Assembly (NCBI RefSeq): GCF_036226745.1
Contig: NZ_CP109013.1
Location: forward strand, 6,076,001-6,140,000
DNA: 64,000 nt
Direction: 5' to 3'
Origin: Streptomyces sp. NBC_00683
GTDB taxonomy: Bacteria; Actinomycetota; Actinomycetes; Streptomycetales; Streptomycetaceae
Shown here: piece after piece, positions 26,519 to 34,845 of the stretch
Position numbering within the stretch: the stretch's first letter is position 1
How the letters are laid out: the number at the start of each line of letters is the position of its first letter
The notes under the pieces: model-generated
Told to the model about the DNA's origin: nothing
The model's input: only the letters and a program-made list of their open reading frames with translations
Database searches by the model: none
Program-made: the position numbers and the translations under genes

Positions 26519-27262
26519 ATGGGCGCCGATTCCGGCCGCTATCGCGGCACAGAGAGCAGGATCTCCCAATGGCTGCGACGTCGGCCGAAACCGCAGCCGG
26601 AAGCTGACGACGCCGCCCGGCTGGAGCTGCTCCTGGCCGTCGCCGAGGCAGGGATGCCGATCTCTCCCGCCGCGCATCCGTCCGGATACCGATGTTCGTG
26701 CGAACGCATCGGCTGTCCCACCCCCGCCCGGCATCCGGTCTCGTTCGCCTGGCAGACGCAGTCCACGACGGACCGCGCCCAGATCGAGCGCTGGGCCGCA
26801 GGCCAGCCACTGGCCAACTTCATCACCGCCACAGGAATGATCCACGACGTCCTCGACGTCCCCCTGACGGCCGGCCGTGCCGCTCTGGAACGGCTCCTCG
26901 AAGCGGGCATCGACGTCGGCCCCGTGGCCCAGTCCGGCGAGGACCGGATGCTCTTCTTCACCGCCACCCGCGGTACCCCCGAGGACGAGGACGAGTGGTG
27001 GCCGTGCGAGCTGGACTGCCACCCCGAGACCATGGACGAGCACCCGGGGCTCCGCTGGCACTGCCGCGGCAGCTACGTCCTCGTGCCGCCCGCCCGGCTC
27101 CCCGGTGAGCTGGACGTGCACTGGATCCGCGGCGCGGAGAACCCGCTGCCCGACCCCCTCACCCTGCTCGAGACGCTGACCGACGCCTGCGCGCAGTACG
27201 CGGACACGGCCGACGAGAGCGACCTCGACCACGATGCGGTGGCCTGGCCGCTCAGTCGCTGA
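26519..27262 (+). CDS. stand-alone Prim-Pol-like protein, probably catalytically degenerate
   Basis: The 247-aa product resembles the bifunctional primase-polymerase N-terminal domain (PF09250 type): AAEAGMPISP-like start, HPVSFAWQTQSTTD, IERWAAGQPLANFITATG, then a strand VLDVPL where active enzymes have an Asp-x-Asp pair. Here the second acid is proline, so catalysis is doubtful. A Cys cluster CSCERIGC near residues 59-66 may hold zinc. No helicase domain or plasmid replication gene is attached. Such single-domain proteins are common in Streptomyces chromosomes, and their role is not known to me. Confidence 0.7.
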   Translation: MGADSGRYRGTESRISQWLRRRPKPQPEADDAARLELLLAVAEAGMPISPAAHPSGYRCSCERIGCPTPARHPVSFAWQTQSTTDRAQIERWAAGQPLANFITATGMIHDVLDVPLTAGRAALERLLEAGIDVGPVAQSGEDRMLFFTATRGTPEDEDEWWPCELDCHPETMDEHPGLRWHCRGSYVLVPPARLPGELDVHWIRGAENPLPDPLTLLETLTDACAQYADTADESDLDHDAVAWPLSR

Positions 27263-27295
27263 CGGACGCCGGACGGGGTACGTGGCCCGCAGGGG

Positions 27296-28294
27296 TCACG
27301 AGCCCTGTGCGGCGATCAGACCGGGCAGCCGGTTCAGTACGCGCACCTTGCCGCCCGAGTCACCGGCGCCCCGCCTGGGGACGTACACCAGCTGGCTGGA
27401 GACCCGCTCCTTGGTGAGGGTGCTCTTCACCTCACCGGTGAGCAGCGCCTCCACGTCCGAGTTGACCGTGGGCCGCAGCCCCGGGGCCGCGGTCTGCCGC
27501 TCGAAGTGCTTGCTGCTGAAGAAGACGAGGGCCCCGCCGTCCTCCGTCTTCAGACCCAGCGGCGCGAACGTCCCCGTGTCCAGCGCCTGGTCGACGTACT
27601 GGAACGAGAAACCCGCCCTGCGCGTGTTCTTGCGCGCGTCCCGCCAGCCCGACGTCGTCGACCCCGGAGCGAAGACGTCCGGTGCCCCTTCCGACAGATA
27701 GCCCGTGTACGTACCGCTGAGGCCCTTCGGCTGCACGGCCAGGGCGCCGTCGGTGTCCGCCGAGGGCACTGGCTGTGCCAGGCCGTCCGCGTCCTTGTGG
27801 AACTTCGGCACCTGGGACTGGGGGACGACCGCCAGATAGGCGGCCTTCCAGGGTGCGTCGGGGCCGGTGCGGAGAAAGGCCAGCAGCCAGCGGGTGTCGG
27901 CCCGCCCGTTGTCCTGGTCGCGGTTGGAGTCCGTGTCCGCGATGAACCAGCGGGGCCAGCCCGCCTTCTTGGGAATGCTGAACGTGGCGTCGGTCAGCTC
28001 CAGCGGCTTGTGCGACGCGTTGCCCTGCGGGCTGTTCTTCCGACGCGCCTTCAGCCCGGCCTGGTTGATCGCGCCGAGCGAACCGGTCACCCGGTCCGCG
28101 TCCAGCGCCGGATCATATGCCTTGTCCGCCTTGTTGTAGGCGACGAGGAAGTCATCCAGGGCCTGTGCGGCCTCAGTTCTCGTCGCTCCCGGCAGAACTT
28201 CCAGTTCGCCGTGCACCGTCACGCAGCCGCTCGCCGTCACGCTCAGCACCGCCGCTGTCGCGAGCCCCGTCGCCAGTCGACCCAGCCTTGTCAT
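27296..28294 (-). CDS. secreted lipoprotein of unknown function, coupled to efeU
   Basis: The 332-aa protein has a clear lipoprotein signal: basic MTRLGRL, a hydrophobic run, then TASGC with Cys at about residue 24. The mature part has no family I know. A helix-rich N-terminal third is followed by mixed strands, with no catalytic motif visible. Its start codon lies 122 bp inside the 3' end of efeU in another frame, so it is probably co-expressed with the iron-uptake operon. The signal peptide supports this start despite the long overlap. It may be an extracytoplasmic accessory of iron uptake; that is inference. Confidence 0.75.
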   Translation of the reverse strand: MTRLGRLATGLATAAVLSVTASGCVTVHGELEVLPGATRTEAAQALDDFLVAYNKADKAYDPALDADRVTGSLGAINQAGLKARRKNSPQGNASHKPLELTDATFSIPKKAGWPRWFIADTDSNRDQDNGRADTRWLLAFLRTGPDAPWKAAYLAVVPQSQVPKFHKDADGLAQPVPSADTDGALAVQPKGLSGTYTGYLSEGAPDVFAPGSTTSGWRDARKNTRRAGFSFQYVDQALDTGTFAPLGLKTEDGGALVFFSSKHFERQTAAPGLRPTVNSDVEALLTGEVKSTLTKERVSSQLVYVPRRGAGDSGGKVRVLNRLPGLIAAQGS

Positions 28295-29141
28295 CCGTTG
28301 CTTTCTGCGCCTTCTGATCCGTCGTCCGCACTGACCGTCCGAACCCTACCGGGGCGAGGAACAGCGCGAGCGTGGGGATGAGATACAGCGCCCACACCGT
28401 GACCTGAAGAACGGTCGGATCGGGCTGGAAGTTGAGGACGCCCTTGAGCAGGGTGCCGTACCAGCTGTCCGGCGGAACCGTCGTGGTGATGTCGAACGCC
28501 TTGTTCTGCAGGCCGCCGAGGAAGCGGGCCTCCTGGAGGTCGTGCACGCCGTAGGCGAGCACGCCCGCCGCGACGATCACCAGCATGCCACCGGTCCAGG
28601 TGAAGAACCTCGACAGGTTGATCCTCAGCGCACCCCGGTAGAAGAGCCAGCCCAGCACGATCGCGGTCGCGATGCCCAGCAGCACTCCGACCAGCGGCGA
28701 CGAGGAACCCTCACCGCTGGCCCGCACCGAGGCCCACACGAAGAGCGCGGTCTCCAGACCCTCGCGGCCCACCGCGAGGAAGGCCGTGGCGACGAGCGCG
28801 CCGGTGCCCATCGCGAGCGCCGCGTCGAGCCTGCCGTGGAGTTCGGCCTTCAGGTGCCGCGCCGTCCGCCGCATCCAGAACACCATCCAGGTCACCAGCC
28901 CGACGGCGATGACCGACAGCGAACCGCCGAGCATCTCCTGCGCCTCGAACGTCAGCTCCTGGGAGCCGAATTCGAGCGCGGCGCCGAAGGCCAGCGAGAT
29001 GGCGCAGGCGATGCCGATGCCCGTCCACACCGGGCGCAGCGCGTCACGGCGGCCGGTCTTGACCAGGTACGCGACGAGGATGCAGACGACCAGACTGGCC
29101 TCGAGACCCTCGCGCAGGCCGATCAGATAGTTGCCGAACAT
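28173..29141 (-). CDS. efeU: ferrous iron permease EfeU (FTR1 family)
   Basis: The 322-aa protein has seven predicted membrane helices and the two REGLE iron-transit motifs of FTR1/EfeU, at residues 10-14 and 126-130. It carries iron across the cytoplasmic membrane with EfeO and EfeB. GGAAGGA precedes the ATG at 29141. The gene follows efeB by 22 bp. The C-terminal 45 residues are a disordered tail rich in Asp, Gly and Arg. The 122 bp overlapping the lipoprotein gene encode this tail, so the overlap costs no membrane helix. Regulation is through the efeO iron box. Confidence 0.9.
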   Translation of the reverse strand: MFGNYLIGLREGLEASLVVCILVAYLVKTGRRDALRPVWTGIGIACAISLAFGAALEFGSQELTFEAQEMLGGSLSVIAVGLVTWMVFWMRRTARHLKAELHGRLDAALAMGTGALVATAFLAVGREGLETALFVWASVRASGEGSSSPLVGVLLGIATAIVLGWLFYRGALRINLSRFFTWTGGMLVIVAAGVLAYGVHDLQEARFLGGLQNKAFDITTTVPPDSWYGTLLKGVLNFQPDPTVLQVTVWALYLIPTLALFLAPVGFGRSVRTTDQKAQKATDDKAGSTGDGARDSGGAERDGERLRDGARRTGSSAGSDEN

Positions 29142-29163
29142 GCCGGTCCTTCCACGGTGTCGG

Positions 29164-30429
29164 TCATGAGAACAGTGCCCGGCCCCACCAGTCGTCCTTG
29201 TCGCGGACGCCCGGCGGAACGGCGAAGACCGCCGAACCCACGTGCTGGATGTACTCGTTGAGCGCGTCGTTCGCCGCGAGGCTGCGCTGCACCGGGATGA
29301 AGCCCTTGCGGACATCGCGCTGGTAGGCGAGGAAGAACAGCCCCGCGTCGAGCCTGCCCAGACCGTCCGTACCGTCGGTGAAGGAGTAGCCGCGCCGCAG
29401 GATCGACGCCCCGCCGTTGGTGTCCGGGTGGGCCAGCCGCACGTGCGCGGTGGGCAGCATCGCCTTCAGGAACGGCTCGTCGCGCTCCTTCGGCCTGCCG
29501 ACCGGGGCGCCCTCGCCCTTGTCCCGGCCGAAGATGTCCTCCTGCTCCTGGAGCGGAGTGCGGTCCCAGGTCTCGATGTGCATCCGGATGCGCCGGGCCA
29601 CCAGGTACGAACCCCCGGTCATCCACCCGCCGTCGTCCTTCGGGCCCACCCACACGTGCTTCGTCAGGGCGGCGTCGTCGGTTCCCGCGATGTTCCGGGT
29701 GCCGTCCTTGAACCCCATCATGTTGCGCGGGGTCTGGGCGTCGGGCGTCGTCGAGGAGGTCTTGCCGAAGCCCAGCTGCGACCAGCGGACCGAGGCGCGG
29801 CCCATGCCGATCCTGGCGAGGTTGCGGACAGCGTGCACGGCTACCTGCGGGTCGTCCGCGCACGCCTGGACGCACAGATCGCCGCCGCTGCGGGTGGCGT
29901 CGAGGTTGTCCCCGGGGAACTTCGGGAGATCCACGAGTGCTTCGGGACGGCTGTCCTGGAGGCCGAACCGGTCCGCCGCGAACAGGGACGGGCCGAAGCC
30001 GATGGTGAGCGTCAGCCGGGACGGCTTGAGGCCCAGCGCCTCACCGGTGTCGTCCGGCGGCGCCTCGGCCGGGCCTCCGTAGGCGCCGTCGCCCACCGCC
30101 TGCCCGGCCGTCATGCGCTCGGCGGCCCGGGTCCACTCCTTGAGCAGGGCGATCAGCTCGGCCCTGTCCTTCGTCGTCACATCGAACGCGGCGAAGTGCA
30201 GCCTGTCCTGTACGGCGGTGGCGATGCCCGCCTGGTGCACACCGTGGAACGGCACGGCCGCGCCGCTGTCCGCCGCAGGCTCCGAACTCCCGTCGGAGCG
30301 CACCGCCGCGACCGCGCCGCCCGCCGCGACGGCGCCCAGCGCAAGCCCGGCACCGCCCCAGCCGAGCAGTGCGCGACGGGACGGGGCGGAGTCCTTCTCG
30401 CCGGAGGTCTCGCCGGCTCCGGACCGCAT
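29164..30429 (-). CDS. efeB: deferrochelatase/peroxidase EfeB (Dyp-type, Tat substrate)
   Basis: The 421-aa protein begins with a twin-arginine signal, SRRALL at residues 17-22. The Dyp peroxidase motif GFKDG is at 239-243, and AHVRLAHP near 328-335 carries the probable proximal heme histidine. In the Efe system this heme enzyme oxidises ferrous iron or extracts iron from heme outside the membrane. The start codon overlaps the stop of efeO (TAATG), so the two are translated together. It should act beside EfeO and pass iron to EfeU. Confidence 0.92.
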   Translation of the reverse strand: MRSGAGETSGEKDSAPSRRALLGWGGAGLALGAVAAGGAVAAVRSDGSSEPAADSGAAVPFHGVHQAGIATAVQDRLHFAAFDVTTKDRAELIALLKEWTRAAERMTAGQAVGDGAYGGPAEAPPDDTGEALGLKPSRLTLTIGFGPSLFAADRFGLQDSRPEALVDLPKFPGDNLDATRSGGDLCVQACADDPQVAVHAVRNLARIGMGRASVRWSQLGFGKTSSTTPDAQTPRNMMGFKDGTRNIAGTDDAALTKHVWVGPKDDGGWMTGGSYLVARRIRMHIETWDRTPLQEQEDIFGRDKGEGAPVGRPKERDEPFLKAMLPTAHVRLAHPDTNGGASILRRGYSFTDGTDGLGRLDAGLFFLAYQRDVRKGFIPVQRSLAANDALNEYIQHVGSAVFAVPPGVRDKDDWWGRALFS

Positions 30430-31565
30430 TACTTCGTCACCGCGGCGGCGAGCCTGGACAGCGGCTCGGCGAGCGCGTTGACCGCGTCCGAGAGCTCCTT
30501 GCGGTCCGCCTTGCCGACCTTGTCGTACGAGGTGAACTCGTAGGACGCCTTGTCCGCGCGGTACTTGTCCAGCAGCGTGTCCAGCGCCGCGAACTGCTTG
30601 TCCAGGGTGGCCGTCAGCGCCGCGTCGTTCTTCGACGCGATCGGCTTGAGCAGCTCGTACGACTTCTCCGCACCCTCGACGTTGGCCTTGAAGTCGACGA
30701 GGTCGGTGTGGCTGTAGCGCTCCTCCTCGCCGGTGACCTTGCCGGTGGCCACCTCGTCGAGGAGTTCCTTGGCGCCGTTCGCCATCGACGTCGGGGTGAT
30801 CTCGGCCCTGCCGACCCGCTTCTGCCAGTCGGCCAGGTCCTTGTAGAGGAGGGGAGCGAGCGCCTTCTCCTCGGCGCCCAGCTTCTTGTCCTGCCACAGC
30901 GCCTTCTCCAGGCGGTGCCAGCCGGTCCACTTCTGGCCGTCCTCCAGGCCGTCCTCCCGGACGTCGACCTTCGGGTCGATGTCACCGAAGGACTCGGCGA
31001 CCGGCTCGGTGCGCTCCCAGCCGATACGGGAGTCCGCGTACGCCTTCTTCGCCGCCTCGATGTCGCCCGCGGCCACGGCGTCCGTGAAGACCTTCACCTT
31101 GGGCAGCGTCTCGTCGGCCTGCGCCTGCACGTAGGTGCGGTAGCCGGCGACGGCCTTGTCCATCTCGGGGCTGCGCTCGGCCGCCTTTCCGCCCGTGACC
31201 TCGACGGTCTGGCGGATGCCCTTGCCCTTCATGCCGGGCTTGCAGGCGATCTCGTACGTACCGGACTTGACCTCGGCGGTGATCTTCGCCTTGGTGCCGG
31301 GGCCGATGTTCTCGCGCTCGGTGACGATGCGGTCGTCCGGGAACAGGACGTAGACCTCGGTGACCTTGGATCCCTTGTTCTCCACGGCGATCTCGACGTG
31401 GCCGGCCGGGATCTTCGTCCTGGACACCTCGCACGAGTCGTCCTTCGCGATGACCTGAACGGCGCCGTCGCCCTTGCCGTCGCTCTTTTCGGCGCAGCCC
31501 GTGACGGCGGTCAGTGCGGCCACGGTCGCGGCAGCGGTGACAACGGAGAGACGAACGGCTCGCAT
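30429..31565 (-). CDS. efeO: iron uptake lipoprotein EfeO (cupredoxin plus M75 domains)
   Basis: The 378-aa protein is a lipoprotein (lipobox AVTGC, Cys 24). An EfeO-type cupredoxin domain covers about residues 40-120. An imelysin/M75 helical domain follows, with the HxxE motif HRLE in TGWHRLEKALW. It binds iron at the cell surface and hands it to EfeB/EfeU. It is the first gene of the operon. The ATG at 31565 has TGGAG 6 nt upstream and starts the signal peptide directly. An iron box lies 48-66 bp upstream of the start. Confidence 0.92.
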   Translation of the reverse strand: MRAVRLSVVTAAATVAALTAVTGCAEKSDGKGDGAVQVIAKDDSCEVSRTKIPAGHVEIAVENKGSKVTEVYVLFPDDRIVTERENIGPGTKAKITAEVKSGTYEIACKPGMKGKGIRQTVEVTGGKAAERSPEMDKAVAGYRTYVQAQADETLPKVKVFTDAVAAGDIEAAKKAYADSRIGWERTEPVAESFGDIDPKVDVREDGLEDGQKWTGWHRLEKALWQDKKLGAEEKALAPLLYKDLADWQKRVGRAEITPTSMANGAKELLDEVATGKVTGEEERYSHTDLVDFKANVEGAEKSYELLKPIASKNDAALTATLDKQFAALDTLLDKYRADKASYEFTSYDKVGKADRKELSDAVNALAEPLSRLAAAVTK

Positions 31566-31612
31566 GCGGGCTCCACAGGGGACGAGAAAACGGGGAAACG
31601 GCCGGACCAAGG

Positions 31613-31631
31613 GCAGGTGAGGCGGACCTAA
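31613..31631 (-). promoter_or_regulatory. iron box (DmdR/IdeR type) of efeO
   Basis: On the plus strand GCAGGTGAGGCGGACCTAA matches 14 of 19 positions of the actinobacterial iron-box consensus TTAGGTTAGGCTCACCTAA. It overlaps a possible minus-strand -10 (TTAGGT, 31626-31631), which lies 18 bp from TCGACC at 31650-31655. Iron-loaded DmdR1 would block transcription. Confidence 0.65.
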
Positions 31632-31753
31632 CTTAGCGGCGCCTTACCTGGTCGATACCCCTCCGTGCAGTGATTCAACTCTCACCGGAGGGCCAGGAGA
31701 ACGAGCAGGTCACGGCCGCCCCACAGGGAACCCACAGGATGGTCAAACGCGGG

Positions 31754-32593
31754 TCAAGTCGACCTTGTCGGTACAACGAGCGGCGCCCCGGTCCGCGGGT
31801 GCGGGAACACCTCCACCGGCTGCCGGTAGACCGTGCCGAGCAGTGCGCCCGTGAACACCTCGGCGGGCGGCCCGGCCGCCGCGATCCGGCCGCCGTCCAT
31901 GACCACGGCCCGGTCCGCGTAGGCCGCCGCGAGCCCCAGATCGTGCAGCACCACGACCACGGCGTCCCCGGCGGCCGCCCGCTCCCGGCAGATCCGCAGC
32001 ACCAGTTCCTGATGGCGCAGATCCAGCGCCGCCGTCGGCTCGTCGAGCAGCAGCAGCGGAGCGCGCTGGGCCAGTACCCGGGCCAGCGCGACCCGGGCCC
32101 GCTCGCCGCCCGACAGCGCGGAGAACGGACGGGCGGCGAACTCCGTGACCTCCGTCGCGGCCATCGCCGCGGCGACAGCCGTATCGTCCTCGTCCTCCCG
32201 GTCCGTCCCCGCCCAGGGTGCCCGTCCCATCCGTACGACGCCCTCGACCGGGAACGGGAAGGAGAGCACGGCGGACTGCGGCAGCACGGCCCGGCGCAGG
32301 GCGAGTTCGGGCGCCGACCACTCGGCGGCCGGGCGGCCGCCGATGCGCACCTCGCCGCTGCCCGGGGCCAGATCGGCGGCCAGTGCCGCCAGCAGGGTCG
32401 ACTTCCCGGCCCCGTTCGGCCCGACGAGAGCCAGCACCTCACCCGCCCGGACGGTCAGGTCCACGCCATCGAGCACCTGCCGTCCGCCGAGACGGACGCC
32501 CAGCCCGCAGGCTTCGGCCACGGGCGAGCCGGGGGCCACGGGGAGCGGCAGCTCCCGGCCGCGTACCGCGAACAGCTTCCTCAGCGGGTTCAT
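31754..32593 (-). CDS. hmuV: heme ABC transporter ATPase HmuV
   Basis: The 279-aa protein has Walker A GPNGAGKS at 58-65, the signature LSGGERARVALARVLA and Walker B LLLLDEPTAALD with the switch histidine in VLHDLGLA. This is the FepC/HmuV type of siderophore and heme importers. Its ATG overlaps the permease stop by 4 bp. It is the last gene of hmuTUV. Heme rather than siderophore is inferred from the neighbouring HtaA and heme oxygenase genes. Confidence 0.86.
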   Translation of the reverse strand: MNPLRKLFAVRGRELPLPVAPGSPVAEACGLGVRLGGRQVLDGVDLTVRAGEVLALVGPNGAGKSTLLAALAADLAPGSGEVRIGGRPAAEWSAPELALRRAVLPQSAVLSFPFPVEGVVRMGRAPWAGTDREDEDDTAVAAAMAATEVTEFAARPFSALSGGERARVALARVLAQRAPLLLLDEPTAALDLRHQELVLRICRERAAAGDAVVVVLHDLGLAAAYADRAVVMDGGRIAAAGPPAEVFTGALLGTVYRQPVEVFPHPRTGAPLVVPTRST

Positions 32594-33672
32594 GCCCAAC
32601 CACCTTGCTTGCGACGGGTCCTGCGCAGCAGCCAGAAGAAGAACGGGCTGCCGAAGAGCGCGGTCAGCACCCCGAGCGGCAGCTCGGCGGGATCGGCCAC
32701 GGTACGGGCCGCGAGATCGCCCGCCACCAGCACCAGCGCACCGCCGAGCGCACTGCCGGGGACGAGGAATCGGTGGCCGGGGCCGTTCGCCATGCGCAGC
32801 AGATGCGGAACGAGCAGTCCCACGAAGGAGATGATCCCGGCGACGGCGACCGCGGCGGCGGTCAGCAGCGCCACCACGAGGACGAGCACGATGCGCAGGC
32901 GCTCGACATCCACCCCGAGATGCCGGGCGGGCCGCTCGCCGAGCGCGAGCAGGTCCAGCTTCCCGGCGTACAACGGTGCCAGCAGCAGCCCGATCACCGC
33001 GCACGGCAGTACGGCCAGCACCTTGGGCCAGGTCGCCTGGGCCAGTGAGCCGAGCTGCCAGAAGGTGATCTGGGTGATCTGCGCGTTGTCGGCGAAGAAG
33101 ATGAACAGGCCGATCAGGGCGCCCGCGAAGGCGTTGACGGCGATACCGGTGAGGATCAGCGTGACCACCTCGGTACGGCCCCCCGAGCGGGACAGCGCGT
33201 ACACCAGGAGGACGGTGGCGAGGCCGGAGACGAACGCGCAGACGGTGATGGTCCAGTTGCCGACGAAGTTCAGCCCGAGAGCGATCGAGGCGACCGCGCC
33301 GACCGCCGCGCCCGAGGAGATCCCGATGACGCCGGGCTCCGCCAGCGGGTTGCCGAAGACCCCCTGCATCAGGGCCCCCGCGCAGCCGAGGGACGCGCCG
33401 ACGAGCAGCGCGAGGACGACCCTCGGCAGCCGTACGTTCCACAGGACGCTCTCGCCGACCCGGTCCAGGGCCTGCCCGCCGAGCCCGATCCGGTGCTGCA
33501 CCGAGGACAGGACATCGCCGAGCGGGATGCTGTACGCGCCCAGGCCGGCGGACAGCAGGCAGCCGACGATCAGCGCGGCCGACAGCGCGGCGGTGAGGAC
33601 GAACGCCCTGCTGCGCCGGGCCCCGGCGCCGGTGACCGCCTCCGTGCGCTCCTCGTGCGGGGTGGTCGTCAC
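32590..33672 (-). CDS. hmuU: heme ABC transporter permease HmuU (FecCD family)
   Basis: The 360-aa protein has about ten membrane helices of the BtuC/FecCD type, with GAMLQGVFGNPLAEPG-like sequence (here ALMQGVFGNPLAEPGV) near residue 105 and GGLILTGIAVNAF-like sequence (LILTGIAVNAFAG) near 172. It forms the homodimeric channel for heme. It overlaps hmuT upstream and hmuV downstream by 4 bp each, so the three genes are fully coupled. Confidence 0.87.
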   Translation of the reverse strand: MTTTPHEERTEAVTGAGARRSRAFVLTAALSAALIVGCLLSAGLGAYSIPLGDVLSSVQHRIGLGGQALDRVGESVLWNVRLPRVVLALLVGASLGCAGALMQGVFGNPLAEPGVIGISSGAAVGAVASIALGLNFVGNWTITVCAFVSGLATVLLVYALSRSGGRTEVVTLILTGIAVNAFAGALIGLFIFFADNAQITQITFWQLGSLAQATWPKVLAVLPCAVIGLLLAPLYAGKLDLLALGERPARHLGVDVERLRIVLVLVVALLTAAAVAVAGIISFVGLLVPHLLRMANGPGHRFLVPGSALGGALVLVAGDLAARTVADPAELPLGVLTALFGSPFFFWLLRRTRRKQGGWA

Positions 33673-34736
33673 TTGCCCCGACCGCCCTTCGGGTAGAGCT
33701 GGTCCACGAGTCCGGCCAGCACGCGGTCGGTGCGCGGCCCGTAGTTCAACAGCACCCCGTCGTCGATCGAGACGATCCGGCGGTCCATCCCGGCCGGTGT
33801 CTCCGCGACCCCGGGGATCTTCACGAGGCCGTCGACGCCGCCCACGGAGTCGAGTCCCTTGCTCATGACGAGGATCGCGTCCGGAGCCGCCTTGGCGAGG
33901 GCCTCACTGGTGATGGCGGTGAAGTCCTTCGTCAGCCCGGAGGCCTTGCCCGCGTCGACGGCACCCGCCGCTTCGAGGAGGGAACTCGCGCCGGATTCCC
34001 GGCCGCCCAGCAGATAGACCGAGGCCGAGCCGCGCAGGTACAGGAACGCGACGCGCGGCTTCCCGCCCTCCCGGCGTGCGGGGATCGTCTTCTGTACGGC
34101 GCCGATACGGGACTCCGTACGCGTCCTCAGCTCGTCTCCCGCGGACCTCACGCCCAGCGCCTCGGCCACGGCGGTGATCCGGCGGCCCACATCGGCCAGC
34201 TCCTTGGCCGGCTCGACGACGACGAGGGCGATGCCGGCGTCCCTGATCTGGCCGATGGCCTCGGCGGGACCGGTCGTGGTGTCGGCGAGGACGAGTGTCG
34301 GCTTCAGCGACAGCACGCTCTCCGCCGAGACGTCGTGAGCGCGGGTCACCACCGGGAGCTTCTCCGCCTGTTCGAAGGTGGCGGTGATGTCGCGGGCCAC
34401 AACCTGCCCGCCGAGGCCGAGGGTGAACACGATCTCGCTGAGCGAGCCGGTCAGCGGCACGATCCGGTCGGCCGAGGTGATGGTGACCTCGGCCCCGTCC
34501 GCGGACTTCACGGTGACCGGCAGCTGCGGCTCGGGGGCGGTGGCGAGCGGCTCGACGCGGTCGGCGGCCGCGGCCGCGGCCGCCGTTCCGGCCGGTTCCG
34601 CGGCGGGATCCGCCGAGGCACCGCAGCCGGTGAGGGCCAGGGAGAGCGCCACGACTGCGGCAACGGCCCCGAGCCGGGCGATGCGTGGTCGTCCTTCCTC
34701 CCGGCCCGCCGTGACGGAGTTCTGGGGGAAACGCAC
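33669..34736 (-). CDS. hmuT: heme-binding lipoprotein HmuT (ABC solute-binding protein)
   Basis: The 355-aa protein has a lipoprotein signal with lipobox LTGC (Cys about 38) and two periplasmic-binding lobes joined by a long helix. DRIVPLTGSLSEIVFTLGLGGQVVARD is typical of the HmuT/BtuF class (fragment DRIVPLTGSL). The GTG start at 34736 has a weak ribosome-binding site. It diverges from the htaA-type gene, and an iron box lies between, so both promoters can answer to iron. It would collect heme from HtaA-domain proteins and deliver it to HmuUV. Confidence 0.87.
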   Translation of the reverse strand: MRFPQNSVTAGREEGRPRIARLGAVAAVVALSLALTGCGASADPAAEPAGTAAAAAAADRVEPLATAPEPQLPVTVKSADGAEVTITSADRIVPLTGSLSEIVFTLGLGGQVVARDITATFEQAEKLPVVTRAHDVSAESVLSLKPTLVLADTTTGPAEAIGQIRDAGIALVVVEPAKELADVGRRITAVAEALGVRSAGDELRTRTESRIGAVQKTIPARREGGKPRVAFLYLRGSASVYLLGGRESGASSLLEAAGAVDAGKASGLTKDFTAITSEALAKAAPDAILVMSKGLDSVGGVDGLVKIPGVAETPAGMDRRIVSIDDGVLLNYGPRTDRVLAGLVDQLYPKGGRGK

Positions 34737-34797
34737 GAGGCACCGTCCTGGGTGTTTCGGATGAGAAGTGACGGAGGGGGTTCCGGCACGAGCGATG

Positions 34798-34826
34798 TTG
34801 AGCTTAGGTTAGCCTTACCTCACTTT
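34798..34826 (+). promoter_or_regulatory. promoter with iron box in the spacer (htaA/hmuT region)
   Basis: TTGAGC (34798-34803) and CACTTT (34821-34826) flank a 17-bp spacer. The 19-bp iron box TTAGGTTAGCCTTACCTCA at 34804-34822 fills it and matches 16 of 19 consensus positions, the best in the window. It lies between divergent hmuT and the HtaA gene and may serve both. Confidence 0.75.
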
Positions 34827-34845
34827 CTAGCCCTGGGAGGGTCCT

